The position numbers and the translations under genes were made by a program. From contig CABIWW010000002.1 in assembly GCA_902362435.1 (NCBI GenBank), positions 62,001 through 126,000 of the forward strand: 64,000 bases of DNA, given 5' to 3'. Source of the DNA: Eubacteriaceae bacterium. GTDB taxonomy: Bacteria; Bacillota; Clostridia; Peptostreptococcales; Anaerovoracaceae. Below are positions 17,001-26,246 of the stretch, one piece after another. The notes beneath the pieces are model-generated. The model saw nothing but the letters and a program-made list of their open reading frames with translations. It was not told where the DNA came from and searched no databases. Numbering within the stretch: position 1 is the stretch's first letter; the number at the start of each line of letters is the position of its first letter.

Positions 17001-20000
17001 TTATCCCCTTCTTCACGCTGTCCTTCGCATCAGCCGGAACGTTTTCCTTTACACGGAATCTGTACGTGCCGACCTTATTGAATGTGACGGATGCTGCGTC
17101 TGCCGATTCAGTCTTCTGCCTTCCGAATGCAAAGGCTGCAGCGCTGCTTTCGTCTGCCGCTCCTGCATTCGCCTCGAGCGAAGTCAGCGCTTTATCAGCG
17201 TCTGTTCCGTCCTGAACGAAGTATACGCTGTCGTCAGCAAGAGCTGCCTTCGTGGCATTATCAGCCGCCTCGAGACTGAACGAGAATTCATCAGCTTCCA
17301 TGTCCCTGCCTTCAAGAGTCTTGCTGCCCTTTATCACTGCCGTTACCGGATCTGCCGAATAACTATTGTTGAACCAGAGACGATATACGCCAGGCTCTAT
17401 TTCATAAAGGTAATCGCTCGTATCCTCATTGGTTTTAGTGATCGGCCATACGCACTCTTCATCTTCAAAGTACTCTATGCTCGTTTCAAGTGCCTTTCCA
17501 CCGTTTGCCGTCACTTTGATGCGTGCGTAAAACTCATTCGGATCGTACTTCGTACCGTTCACAGTGTAGTCATTATCTTCAGAAGCGCCTTTCGGCATCA
17601 CTTCTGTAAGCTTGTACACGTAGGCATTGCCCGCATCGCCTGTTCCAAAGGTTATCGTCGGGAAGCTGACGCTGCCGCCTATCGTATTGCCGACCGTTAC
17701 CGAATCATCACCGCGGTCATCAGGATTTCCCGGAAGCGGAGCGCTGCTCGCATTTTCCCCGACAGCCTGCAGCTTGAATCTGAACTGGTCATGGGTCATC
17801 GCATCCGAACCCGTCTCATTTTCATACGTTTTGTGGATACGTATGTCCATATACCCGTGATTATCTTTATATGTATTTGTAAATGTCGCCTTATCAAATG
17901 ATTCAGGATCACCGTTTGACGGGATATCCACTCCGCCGTCATTTATCTCGCGAGTGATCTCCGACGATGCGAAAAGTCTGCCCTTTCCATCATCCGTGAC
18001 TGTCACGACCACGTCATAAACTGCCTCTGAATATCGGACAGACGCCTCATCTCCGATGATTTCCTTTACAGTATAAATGTACGTTCCGGCATTAGTGAAT
18101 GTCAGATCCTTAAATGAGCCTGTGCCGCTGACATATCCTTTTGAGTCCGCTTTCGAGCCATGCTCTGAGATCCTCTCAGTGGCAGTCCTCCTGCCCTCGC
18201 TGTCGAGCGCCGATCCCTCCGGCATAGTCTCATTGACATCACCTGATCCGGTATTCCCGATCGCCGTAAGACGGATGTCAAATGATGCCTTTTCAAATGC
18301 TTCATCATTCCATGCATTGAACTTCTTTTCTACCGGTATGCTCAGCGTCGCAGCTTCAGGCGAGTACGTGTTGTTGTATGCAGCGGTGCTCTTCCGCTTG
18401 CTGCCGTCATCAGCCGGCTGCGGCACTGTGCCCGTCACAGTCTTCTTGTCCATGTACGCTGCGCCGTCCTTTGAACTGCTGACATTCCAGTAGTCTGCAG
18501 CTTTTTCCACGACTTCGTACTCTGCGCCTGCCGGCAGATCCTGTATCAGTATGCTCTGACCGGTCTTGAGAGTCAGCACAGCCTTTCCGTCAGTGTCAAA
18601 TGTTACGGTCTGCGCTTTGTCATCTGAGCCGGAGCTCTTTATCACACATGCAAAGTCGCCCGAAACCGGCTTCTTTGTCTCTGTACCGTCGCCGTTCTTT
18701 ACTGTTTCGTAAAGCTTTACATCGAACTTGAATTCTTCGTCTTCGAATTTATTATCGCTGCTGTCGTTCGTGACTTTCTTTGAAATCTCCAGATCGCCGA
18801 TCGTCTCATCTTTTACCATCACCATGGTCTCGAGAATGAGCAGGTGTGCCAGATTGGTATCTCCCAGGTCGGTTTTCTCCGCTTTGCTGCTTCCCGAATC
18901 GTGTTCAGGGCACTGCTGCATGAGAAGTAACGGCCATCCTGTATCCGTAATGAAAAAGTCAGCGTGCTGCCAGAACTCATCCATGCTGCCGTCTTTATTT
19001 CGGACTTTGTAACGCCCTGCATGACTCTCCTCTCCGACCTTGGTATATTTTATATGGAGCGGTTCATCATGTATTATCTTCGGATCCTTCCATGAACCGT
19101 CACCTGCCGGTTCGCTCTCCGATACTCTGAGATTTAACTTCATATCAGTCAGCGTCGTGTCGATATCATTGTTGTTTGCGAACTGCTCCATGCTATTCAG
19201 AAGAGTCCCCAGGCCTCCGCGGCCTACATAGATGCCGTCGTCTTTTTCTCCCGCATCTGCAAATACTCCGTCATCGTTCACCACGACTTTGGTGAGCTCG
19301 TCCCTTATTTTGTAGCCGCTCGGTGCACTTGCCTCCTTGAGGTAATACGTGCCGTTTTCCAGCTTTTTGAAAACCGCTGTTCCGTACAGGCTCTCAGAGC
19401 CGTACAGGTTTATGACATCACGCGTCGTCTGTTCCTGCACCGGCACGGCACCGTCCCTAAGCTTCACATCTCCGCGCAGCCTGCTGAGCAGCGTCGTCTG
19501 ATCTTCACTGTAAAGCGCAAACTTGACGCCGCTGACGGAGTGTTCCTGGCTGTTGAAAGTAGTCGAATATTCGTCAAACTTCCTCACGTACAGATCGTTT
19601 CTTATGTCTGTCGCCACCAGCCTTACCGCATACTGATACTCGAACCCGCGCACATTGCTGTTCTGTGACATGATGCCCGTGTCCAGCCGCACCGTATTAC
19701 TCGAGTCGGCACTGTTTATATCGCCTGTGGTGTAATAAAACAATATGGAATATTTGGCTTTTTCCTGAAGAGCTGCTGCCAGTTCTTCCACCGAACTGCC
19801 TTTGTTATCCGCTATGATCACCTTTGAATACGTCATTATATCGCCAGGAAGCTCGTCCAGCGTAGTTTCGTACGCACCCATTGAATTCAGCTTCAGCTCA
19901 TACCTGTTTCCTTCAAGAGCGCCCTCGATGGTATCAGCTTCATGCAGCTGCCATCCATCGAGGACCGATCCGCTCACCGATGACCAGTTGCTGTCGTCTC

Positions 20001-21561
20001 CGAAATCTGCTTTCATATCGTTTCGCTTGTAAACTATCGCGAAAATCGATCCCTGCTTCAGTGAACCGTCTGAGTTCATCTCTATCTGATTGCCGAAACG
20101 ATCGTACATATATGTAGGCGCCGTTGCCATGATACGAGGGTTGGCCTGTATGCCCGACTCCCACATATTCTCCGTAGTGACCGCACCTGTCTTCGGATCG
20201 TACTGCAGCCAGACATCCTCGGCTTTTTTGTAGCCTGCGGGAGCTTTCGTTTCCTTTAATATATAATATGGCCCTTTATTTTTCTTGTATAACTCCTCAA
20301 AGTTTATCGTCGCTCCGTCTGCCGCTTTCAGCTTCAGGCTTCCGTTGATATCGGTAGTTCCCGTGCAGATGCTTTCGCCTTTCGCGCTGTACTTGATCTT
20401 GCCGTCGTTTTCTGTGCGATCTGCCTCGTAAAGGCTGAAAGTCGCACCTTCAAGAGGATTTTCATACTGATCGACTTTAGCCGCCTCGTTGTCAGGCATC
20501 AGCTTCAGGTTGAACTTCAGAGACATGTTCGACGCATAGTTTCCTCGTTCAAGATAGAAAAACTTGAGTGTATGATATGTGCCGCCCGCAAAAGTGTTGC
20601 CGGACCAGTCGATGTCTCCGGCTTTTCCTGCCTCCTCGAACTTCGCCTTTATCGTCCCGTCGCTTTCACCGTTTATAGCGACTGCACCTGTACTGAAATT
20701 TATATTGAGGTCTGCCTTGTCATGGATACCGCCGAGGTCCCCTACCAGGACATCATCTATAAATACCCATACATCGTCATCACCGCTGAATTCATAAGTT
20801 ATATCCTGTCCGCGCGTAGTCTTGCCGTCTGCAGGATGCAGGAAATGCGTGCTCATAGTGAGACCGAACCAGTGATTCACATTGCTGCTGTCTGCTCTGA
20901 CGCCTGTGTTGGCCACGAGCTGTCCGCTGCTTTCATTAAACACTTTAGATGCGCTGTCGAACGGAAAGAACTGTCCGATCTTGCTCGAGCTCGACGACTC
21001 CTTCACTGCAGGTTTGTCGTAGAGCTTCATCGAATTTGTCTTTTCGTCGTACGAGGCGAAGTTCTTTGTGGAGTCATAATAGTAGTAGCCGTCGTCATCG
21101 ACCTGCATCAGCCCTTCTACATTATTATATGCTTTTTTACCTTCCACTTTTGTATCGTCGAACAGATATGCCAGCGACTCCGAATAGAATATCCATGACC
21201 CGAAATCCGGGGCAAGACTCGGATATCCGCTGCTGTCAAGAGTCTTGTCGAGCATACCTGAGTGCGGGGCTTTGCCGCCTGTCCATCCATTGAATCCGTC
21301 TCCCTGACCGTTGGAGAACTTCAGGCTGTGGCTCTTGTTTATTCCTCCGCTCGAATTATTGTTAGAAGTGCCGTGATCCGGCGAGCTCTGTTCATTGACC
21401 CAGTAGTCAAATAAAGAAATAACTGTGCCCTGCGGAGTTTTCCCCTGCACGGTATGATCGTCCACCGCGGCAAAAACATCAGCTGTGCCAGCAATAAAAG
21501 TCACTGTAAAAATAATCGCAGCATACAGTATTGCGGCAGCTTTCCCTCTCCAAAACAACAT
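14023..21561 (-). CDS. Giant surface adhesin: fibro-slime domain, SpaA-type domain and nine pilin-like repeats
   Basis: 2512 residues. Signal peptide about 1-31. Residues about 60-350 include a fibro-slime/PA14-like segment (FSGDDDVWVFIDDVLVGDLGGIHD). A SpaA/Cna-B domain follows (PLEGATFSLYE...ILKETKAPAGYK) and a second CnaB-like stretch. From about 1070 to 2440 run nine FctA/Spy0128-type domains spaced about 140-170 residues, several opening with KTLxGRDMxxGEF; these families form Lys-Asn isopeptide bonds that stiffen pili. The tail has NTGD, a membrane helix and SRRKSRK, an anchor without LPXTG. No sortase is in the window. Probably a long wall-bound stalk with a distal binding head. Leader of about 200 bases contains a G9 tract. 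Confidence 0.85.
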   Translation of the reverse strand: MLFWRGKAAAILYAAIIFTVTFIAGTADVFAAVDDHTVQGKTPQGTVISLFDYWVNEQSSPDHGTSNNNSSGGINKSHSLKFSNGQGDGFNGWTGGKAPHSGMLDKTLDSSGYPSLAPDFGSWIFYSESLAYLFDDTKVEGKKAYNNVEGLMQVDDDGYYYYDSTKNFASYDEKTNSMKLYDKPAVKESSSSSKIGQFFPFDSASKVFNESSGQLVANTGVRADSSNVNHWFGLTMSTHFLHPADGKTTRGQDITYEFSGDDDVWVFIDDVLVGDLGGIHDKADLNINFSTGAVAINGESDGTIKAKFEEAGKAGDIDWSGNTFAGGTYHTLKFFYLERGNYASNMSLKFNLKLMPDNEAAKVDQYENPLEGATFSLYEADRTENDGKIKYSAKGESICTGTTDINGSLKLKAADGATINFEELYKKNKGPYYILKETKAPAGYKKAEDVWLQYDPKTGAVTTENMWESGIQANPRIMATAPTYMYDRFGNQIEMNSDGSLKQGSIFAIVYKRNDMKADFGDDSNWSSVSGSVLDGWQLHEADTIEGALEGNRYELKLNSMGAYETTLDELPGDIMTYSKVIIADNKGSSVEELAAALQEKAKYSILFYYTTGDINSADSSNTVRLDTGIMSQNSNVRGFEYQYAVRLVATDIRNDLYVRKFDEYSTTFNSQEHSVSGVKFALYSEDQTTLLSRLRGDVKLRDGAVPVQEQTTRDVINLYGSESLYGTAVFKKLENGTYYLKEASAPSGYKIRDELTKVVVNDDGVFADAGEKDDGIYVGRGGLGTLLNSMEQFANNNDIDTTLTDMKLNLRVSESEPAGDGSWKDPKIIHDEPLHIKYTKVGEESHAGRYKVRNKDGSMDEFWQHADFFITDTGWPLLLMQQCPEHDSGSSKAEKTDLGDTNLAHLLILETMVMVKDETIGDLEISKKVTNDSSDNKFEDEEFKFDVKLYETVKNGDGTETKKPVSGDFACVIKSSGSDDKAQTVTFDTDGKAVLTLKTGQSILIQDLPAGAEYEVVEKAADYWNVSSSKDGAAYMDKKTVTGTVPQPADDGSKRKSTAAYNNTYSPEAATLSIPVEKKFNAWNDEAFEKASFDIRLTAIGNTGSGDVNETMPEGSALDSEGRRTATERISEHGSKADSKGYVSGTGSFKDLTFTNAGTYIYTVKEIIGDEASVRYSEAVYDVVVTVTDDGKGRLFASSEITREINDGGVDIPSNGDPESFDKATFTNTYKDNHGYMDIRIHKTYENETGSDAMTHDQFRFKLQAVGENASSAPLPGNPDDRGDDSVTVGNTIGGSVSFPTITFGTGDAGNAYVYKLTEVMPKGASEDNDYTVNGTKYDPNEFYARIKVTANGGKALETSIEYFEDEECVWPITKTNEDTSDYLYEIEPGVYRLWFNNSYSADPVTAVIKGSKTLEGRDMEADEFSFSLEAADNATKAALADDSVYFVQDGTDADKALTSLEANAGAADESSAAAFAFGRQKTESADAASVTFNKVGTYRFRVKENVPADAKDSVKKGITYDDNISTVTVTVTDKDDDGNKTGRLKAQVSYDNSGHEETGLAKFVNKYKESGSYDITGVKTIEGRDFAEGDSFTFAITPDGSAPYPVDENGEEVKEVTIKPSSGNSADLDFGKVKFSKAGVTYKYTLREKIPADADNNVKDGVTYDTTSYELTLTSSASDPRDGKLAISSSLKAKAGGADAVNADTVSWTNSYSAAGSMKLEGTKTLRGRDWKEGDSFTFTLWAAADNEELLAAVPNDSYHVEGDKAVFGVVTADYEDAKGQQTVTLDFDSIRFTKDSAGEPYEFFITETVPGRSEVKGIVYDSEPHRIPVYVTDDGKGSLAAEVAKDSITNLDFYNTYSSSVIYSDQAGIVITKTLDGRDMEDGQFTFIVKALDNEDGNTTADDAAYKLGFGREQTEKEFKSTAALDGQSCTIDVLDGTAVKFTQNDGGKTFSYEISEQNDGKSGYSYDGHTYRVDIKVTDDGEGVLSAQTTVKDKAAGKQIDRTSVSSRAAGDRKIAKVPFANTYEASGELNGDGAVKIAADKTLTGRDMKDGEFRFHITNAEDKAEQKTVIAEGTNAAAEAGKAGAVEFGRITYTTKQLKKDVEDGLAVKKDGKYVYQYLVSEVTDKLPAGVSPVKSSFGILVTVSDNGDGTLKTEVTYPDGSDKLAFENEYDTNKASIPVTGLKLLENEHEGLVLTPADITGRFTFTLTGVETTQGVVESAAPVPVLDGREMTEAVNGATGEIDFGRIVLQASDFEGVEPDENGMRTRTFRYTITESGSFAGVTNDSNVSRDVNVTVKYSDSEKRFYVEDINEEEAFSFVNTYGIEDKTVDIGTMFRVDKILTGRDLKEGEFRFELLEMKDGEQSVIATGTNAAAEAGKAGSVDFGQITYSEPGEHDYVIREVVPAGGRDANTIFDTAGHSVHVSVKDNKDGTLSVTSSASEDDHIVFNNKQVKKDDPSKGDDPGANGGSHTNTGDSTPVGMIIAIMIAALCIIAVVIIISRRKSRK

Positions 21562-21695
21562 AACTTATGAACCTCCTCGTACCAGTCAGCATATCATTAA
21601 AAAAACGAATAAACATCTGCAGGTCTGTGATCATCGAGCTTTTATCACTGTCTGCTGTAATGACTTATCTGCATCATATTTATTACAGGCACTAA

Positions 21696-21704
21696 CCCCC
21701 CCCC
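21696..21704 (-). promoter_or_regulatory. G9 homopolymer tract in adhesin leader
   Basis: Nine C on the plus strand, 135-143 bases ahead of the adhesin ATG at 21561. Downstream on the coding strand is TTAGTGCCTGTAATAA, so the tract could lie in a promoter spacer or in the leader. Confidence 0.5.
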
Positions 21705-21737
21705 GATAAATACCGGCATTTTTTCAGACACTTATCT

Positions 21738-21779
21738 GCCCCGTACCAAAACAGTCCGGGGCAACGAGGAGTTATTATA
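21738..21779 (-). promoter_or_regulatory. Possible upstream promoter and hairpin of the adhesin leader
   Basis: On the minus strand a TATAAT (21774-21779) precedes a GCCCCG/CGGGGC hairpin (21738-21743, 21757-21762). A TTGACA lies too close for normal spacing, so the promoter call is weak. Confidence 0.3.
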
Positions 21780-21858
21780 CTTGCGTTGTCAAGTATAGAC
21801 TTCAAGGTGACAAATGTCAACCATTATACGGGGAATTTTTTCAGTATTTAGAAACCTT

Positions 21859-22116
21859 TTAAACTTTCTCTATCCTGAATATATTCATCACATCGGCGTC
21901 AGGGCAGCAGAACCTGAAGTCTCCTGTCTTGCATGGCGGGAGCGTGCCCCCGTACCTCAGGATGTCTATGTACGGGAACGCGACATGCATCACCATCGGA
22001 CATATGTCCCCCCTCTGCGTATCAAAGTCAAAGCTGTCACCTATCCTGTGTCCTCTGTGACATGGACATTCGCCTTTTTTGTCTACGAGCGTCAGCCTTA
22101 TCTGCGGTTTTTTCAT
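21859..22116 (-). CDS. Small conserved cysteine-containing protein, TIGR04076-like
   Basis: 85 residues from the ATG at 22114-22116, preceded by AAGGAGG. Pattern VDKKGECPCHRGHRIGDSFDFD...GDICPMVMHVAFPYIDILRYGGTLPP...FCCPDADVMNIFRIE is that of the uncharacterised TIGR04076 family, with conserved Cys-Pro pairs near both ends. No function is established for the family. Single gene between the adhesin and the amidohydrolase. Confidence 0.75.
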   Translation of the reverse strand: MKKPQIRLTLVDKKGECPCHRGHRIGDSFDFDTQRGDICPMVMHVAFPYIDILRYGGTLPPCKTGDFRFCCPDADVMNIFRIEKV

Positions 22117-22309
22117 AAGAGTCCTCCTTCCAGATTTCATATGCATATATGCCGGCCGGAAACCGACATCGGGTCGTACTCCTGTGACGTTTCAAAAAAC
22201 AGAAACAGGAAAGCTTTTAGTGATATTATATCACCTGTACAGCTTTCCCGCTTCCGTAATGTTGATCGTTACTATATAAAAGCCTTACAATAGGAGCTTA
22301 TGGAGTCTC

Positions 22310-23935
22310 TTACTCTGCTTCATATATAACTTTGCCTTCGGATATCGTCTGCACGACTTTCACCTTGTAGATGTCTTCCGGCGGCACTTCGAATATATTC
22401 TTTTCGAGGATCACGAAATCTGCACATTTGCCGACTTCTACCGATCCTGTGATATCATCCATCCTCATCGAATATGCATTGCCCTTGGTGAATACTTCCA
22501 CCATGTCTTCAACGCTCATCCTTTCTTCCGGAGCAAGCACCAGCTCCATATCATTAGGATCTTCATCTATACCGACTCTGGTTGCACCGATCTGGATGCC
22601 TCTGAGCGGCGCCGGTATCGGAGTAACGTTGTAATCGCTGGCTCCTCCCAGTATGATTCCCGCATCCTGCATGCTCTTCATAGGATACTCATGATATGCC
22701 CTTTCTCCGAGGTAAGGCACTTCTATATCCTCGAAAAATCCTCTGTACTTGAAATGCCAGTACGGATTAGTCACGACTGCCACTTTGTGATCTGCAAGTC
22801 TGTGATAATCTGCCGGATCCACGATCTGCAGATGTGTTATCACAGGGCGTCTGTCTCGGTCAGGATCTGCAGTCTTTGCAGCATCTATCGCATCGAGTGT
22901 CATCGCTACTGCAGCATCGCCTATGGCATGCACATGTATGTCAAATCCGAGTTCGTCTACTTTTTTGCAGAATTCATTGAGATGCTCAGGCTCCCATATC
23001 GGATCGCCAGTATATGTCTCGCCCTCATACGGCTGCTTGAGGTATGCTGTCTTTCCTTCCACTACTCCGTCAGCGAAAATCTTCACCTGATCGATCTTGA
23101 ACATGTGAGAATCCACCGCGTCGCGGATCTTAGGGAAATCATCTATATGCTTGTATGAATCGATCTCCGAGCTCTTGAATGCACCTCTGAGCTTGCATAT
23201 CAGCTCGCCGTTCTCATTGAGCTCTTTGATGGCTGCGATCGCTTCCTCCTCCGGATCGAGCACCGGATCGAGTATCGCAGTCACGCCGTGCCTTGCAAGA
23301 TCTCTCTGGATCCAGTCAACGGCCTTCTTGTAGTGTTCTTTTGTAAATACAGGGCGTACCGAATCTATGAGCGCTATAGCAGCGAATTCTCTGAGTGTGC
23401 CGCCCGGTGTGCCGTCAGGCTCTCTCTCGATGACATTTCCTGCCGGTACAGTCGTATCCTTGTCTATACCGCAAAGCTCCAGCACGTGTGTATTCACCCA
23501 TACCGAATGCTTGTCATGCGACCACATCAGCATCGGTCTGTCGCTGCATATCTCGTCGAGGATCTTTCTCGACGGTCCTTCCGGACCGAAGAAAGGATTT
23601 TCCCAGCCTGCGCCTTCGTATACGGGAAGATCCGGATTGTCCGCTACGAATTTTTTGATCGTATCTATATAATACTGTGCATCTTCCGCTCCGAACAGCG
23701 AGATCTTGAAAAGGCTGTCTATAGCTCCCCATGTGACGTGTCCGTGAGCCTCTATGAAGCCCGGCAGCAGCATCTTTCCATCCAGATCGATCACCTCTGC
23801 AGCCTCGATACCTTTTGCATCTTCATTGCTGCCTACGAATGTGATCCTGCCGTCCTTTACAGCTACCGCTTCTGCCCAGCTCCTGCTGTCGTCAACTGTA
23901 TAGATCTGTCCGTTCTTGTATAAAACGTCGTTCAT
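22310..23935 (-). CDS. Metal-dependent amidohydrolase, YtcJ-like
   Basis: 541 residues, amidohydrolase-3 family. The beta-sandwich start VIDLDGKMLLPGFIEAHGHV holds the HxH metal ligands; VHAIGDAAV and VITHLQIVD supply further His ligands; GASDYNVTPIPAPLRGIQ carries the catalytic Asp region. The C-terminal GKCADFVILEKNIFEVPPEDI is typical. These enzymes cleave amide or similar bonds in small molecules (N-acyl amino acids and others), and substrate cannot be assigned. It follows a GPH-type symporter by 66 bp on the same strand, suggesting import then hydrolysis of the same compound. Confidence 0.88.
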   Translation of the reverse strand: MNDVLYKNGQIYTVDDSRSWAEAVAVKDGRITFVGSNEDAKGIEAAEVIDLDGKMLLPGFIEAHGHVTWGAIDSLFKISLFGAEDAQYYIDTIKKFVADNPDLPVYEGAGWENPFFGPEGPSRKILDEICSDRPMLMWSHDKHSVWVNTHVLELCGIDKDTTVPAGNVIEREPDGTPGGTLREFAAIALIDSVRPVFTKEHYKKAVDWIQRDLARHGVTAILDPVLDPEEEAIAAIKELNENGELICKLRGAFKSSEIDSYKHIDDFPKIRDAVDSHMFKIDQVKIFADGVVEGKTAYLKQPYEGETYTGDPIWEPEHLNEFCKKVDELGFDIHVHAIGDAAVAMTLDAIDAAKTADPDRDRRPVITHLQIVDPADYHRLADHKVAVVTNPYWHFKYRGFFEDIEVPYLGERAYHEYPMKSMQDAGIILGGASDYNVTPIPAPLRGIQIGATRVGIDEDPNDMELVLAPEERMSVEDMVEVFTKGNAYSMRMDDITGSVEVGKCADFVILEKNIFEVPPEDIYKVKVVQTISEGKVIYEAE

Positions 23936-24000
23936 CTGTTATCCTCCATACAAATTTCTCTTAATGTCCAGCGGGGTCATTGCAACATCCCGCAAAGCTG

Positions 24001-25446
24001 CTATCTGTACTTTTTATTAAGCACGTGTGCAAAACCTTCTGTGTTGTATGCTTTTCCTGCACGCTTGTTCTCCAGCTGTGCATAAAGCTTTTTGTATACG
24101 TCCTTCTTGAGTGGGTACAGGATTATGATGATAGCACTCAGTACGAAGAAGATTCCTGCCGCCGCACAGATCATTGTCTGTATAGCGTTGAGTACGTGTT
24201 CAGGGTTGTTAGCTCCGAGAGTTTCATCGTAACCTACTTTTTCAAGCACTGCGCCGATGCTTGCTGCTGCTATCGCATATCCGCCCTTCTGGCAGAAGAG
24301 GAAGAATGACATCATAGTTCCTTCTCTTCTCTTTCCTGACTGGAATTCGTCTACTTCTATCGAGTCATACATGAGCGGTATATTTATCGACCAGTATGCC
24401 GATGATCCGATCACGTAGAATACACAGAACAGGCATGCTATACCCATCGAGTTCACGTTTACGAAGTTGAACACTATCATAGCGATACCCGAGAACATCA
24501 CCAGTACAGTGTAGACCTTTGCCTTGTCGTACTTTTCGATGACTTTCATGAGGATCGTGATTACGATTATGCCTCCGAAGGAGATTATCGAAGTACAGAT
24601 AGTCATTCTCATTTCTGAAAGTCCCACTACATAAAGCAGGAAGTATACCATAGTTGTCAGGAACAGGCAGTATCCTATTCTGAACATCAGTGATGAAAGT
24701 GTTGCCATCAGGTACGGCTTGATGCTGAGTACTGCTGCTGCATCCTTGAAGAAGCTTGTTTTTTCCACCTGGTCTTCATCTTCAAAGTCGATCTCGATGC
24801 CTTTCGTCGAAAGGAATACCACGATCAGAGTAGCTACGCACAGGCAGCCTTCGAGCCATGCTGTGTAGTGCCATGCCTGATAGTCTGTGCATCCGCCTGA
24901 TTTGAAGAATGATACGAACATGGTAGGTGCTACAGTTGAGAAGAATACTCCTATGTACTGTATGATCTGAGCGAGCATTCTGATCTTTGTTCTCTCTTCG
25001 TTGTCGCCTGTCATCGATGCTCCCATCGAATAGTAAGGTATGCTGAAGCAGCTGTATGACAGCCAGAACAGCAGCGTCATGCACAGGAAGTAAATGTTTG
25101 TAGCTCCTGATGAAAGTCCGCTGATCTTAGTGAACAGAAGCAGATATGAAACGAATAACGGTATGATAGCGATGAGAAGCCATGTTCTCTTCTTGCCGAA
25201 TCTCGTTCTCGTTCTGTCTGACAGATTTCCTACTATAGGATCCGAGAACATGTTCCATATAACACCGATCGTAAGGATCGCGCCTGCCCATGCAGGGCTC
25301 ACTCCTGTGAAGTTCGTAAGGAAGAACAGCAGGAATGCTGCTACGAAATCGTAAGCAAGCGTATCTGTCGCTCCACCTATCGAATAGCCTATTTTCTTTG
25401 CGAAAGAAACTTTATTAGGCACCTGGTTCAAATTGTTAGCCTCCAT
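24001..25446 (-). CDS. MFS symporter, GPH (glycoside-pentoside-hexuronide) type
   Basis: 481 residues, about 12 membrane helices. The start KIGYSIGGATDTLAYDFVAAFLLFFLTNFTGVSPAWAGAI and the loop DPIVGNLSDRTRTRFGKKRTWLL are the GPH cation:sugar symporter signatures. The family also includes members that move non-sugar solutes. Start ATG at 25444-25446 follows TAGGAGG. First gene of a probable operon with the amidohydrolase. Shares its fold with the second GPH transporter at 26904-28268. Confidence 0.88.
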   Translation of the reverse strand: MEANNLNQVPNKVSFAKKIGYSIGGATDTLAYDFVAAFLLFFLTNFTGVSPAWAGAILTIGVIWNMFSDPIVGNLSDRTRTRFGKKRTWLLIAIIPLFVSYLLLFTKISGLSSGATNIYFLCMTLLFWLSYSCFSIPYYSMGASMTGDNEERTKIRMLAQIIQYIGVFFSTVAPTMFVSFFKSGGCTDYQAWHYTAWLEGCLCVATLIVVFLSTKGIEIDFEDEDQVEKTSFFKDAAAVLSIKPYLMATLSSLMFRIGYCLFLTTMVYFLLYVVGLSEMRMTICTSIISFGGIIVITILMKVIEKYDKAKVYTVLVMFSGIAMIVFNFVNVNSMGIACLFCVFYVIGSSAYWSINIPLMYDSIEVDEFQSGKRREGTMMSFFLFCQKGGYAIAAASIGAVLEKVGYDETLGANNPEHVLNAIQTMICAAAGIFFVLSAIIIILYPLKKDVYKKLYAQLENKRAGKAYNTEGFAHVLNKKYR

Positions 25447-25497
25447 AAAATTGACCTCCTAAAACTCCTGATTAAAAAAATGAATGATTTCTGCGAT

Positions 25498-25526
25498 ATT
25501 TTACCGCCAACATTAACTTTCGTTAA
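25498..25526 (-). promoter_or_regulatory. Promoter of the transporter/amidohydrolase operon
   Basis: On the minus strand TTAACG and TAAAAT are 17 bp apart, about 50 bp ahead of the start at 25446. Confidence 0.5.
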
Positions 25527-25759
25527 GTATACACAACAGCATATGGTGTAAAAATACTTTAGTTGCTTGGTTACTTGTCTTTTTTAAATTTTCTGTCTTT
25601 TCTCGAAGCCGGTACATTTATTTTTGTGCATGTTGGTGCCCGGCAAAAAATAGTATACGTAACAACTCGCACACGACCTTAAACCTGTGATTTCAGGCGT
25701 TTTGAATGCAACAGACGATTTCAAGACCGGCATATTTTATCGAAATTTTCATAATTTTC

Positions 25760-26040
25760 TTGACATATCTTCCTCTGCACGCTAAAATCAGTATTAACAA
25801 AACCATACCTCTATCCTTTCTGCGATATACAGCGGAACTTAACAGGATCTCGCATGCTGTGAGATCTCTGACTGGTATTTTACAATTTTTTCATTTATAC
25901 CGACTGTGATCGCAGCCGCCGGGAATTCTCGACTGCCCGGCCCTGTCAGATCAGTATGCTTTCGAAAAGCATAACACCCCTAAGGAACGTGGAGAGCTCA
26001 GTTTCATATCGTGCTCTCCGTGTTCCGATTTCTTTATTTT
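25760..26040 (+). ncRNA. Candidate small RNA or attenuated leader, promoter to terminator
   Basis: A strong promoter (TTGACA 25760-25765, 17-bp spacer, TAAAAT 25783-25788) is followed about 200 bases later by a stem GGAAC-GT-GGAGAGC / GCTCTCC-GT-GTTCC (25984-25997, 26013-26026) and TTTCTTTATTTT. In between are hairpins GATCTC/GAGATC, CCGGG/CCCGG and a TATGCTT/AAGCATA stem. No convincing ORF with a ribosome site lies inside. It resembles no riboswitch I can name. It could be a free small RNA or a leader for the gene at 26247. The remainder of 25447-26246 shows no gene. Confidence 0.4.
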
Positions 26041-26246
26041 CGGTTTTGTCCTCAGGTGTCACAGATCCGCACCGCTGATGTACATGGACTTTTGATGCCG
26101 CTTAGGGGGTTTGTTGATGAATTCACGGCGCAGATGTGTTATACTTGTTCTGTTATTATGCCTGTCCGACGCATGACCGGACGCCACACGCCCCGGCGCC
26201 GCACGGCACGACCGGGCGTCACAAAACAGTAGAAAGGATTTTTTAT

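Noticed and set aside
25706..25909. Small plus-strand ORF of 67 codons
   Set aside because: No ribosome site and composition like intergenic DNA; it lies inside the candidate RNA.
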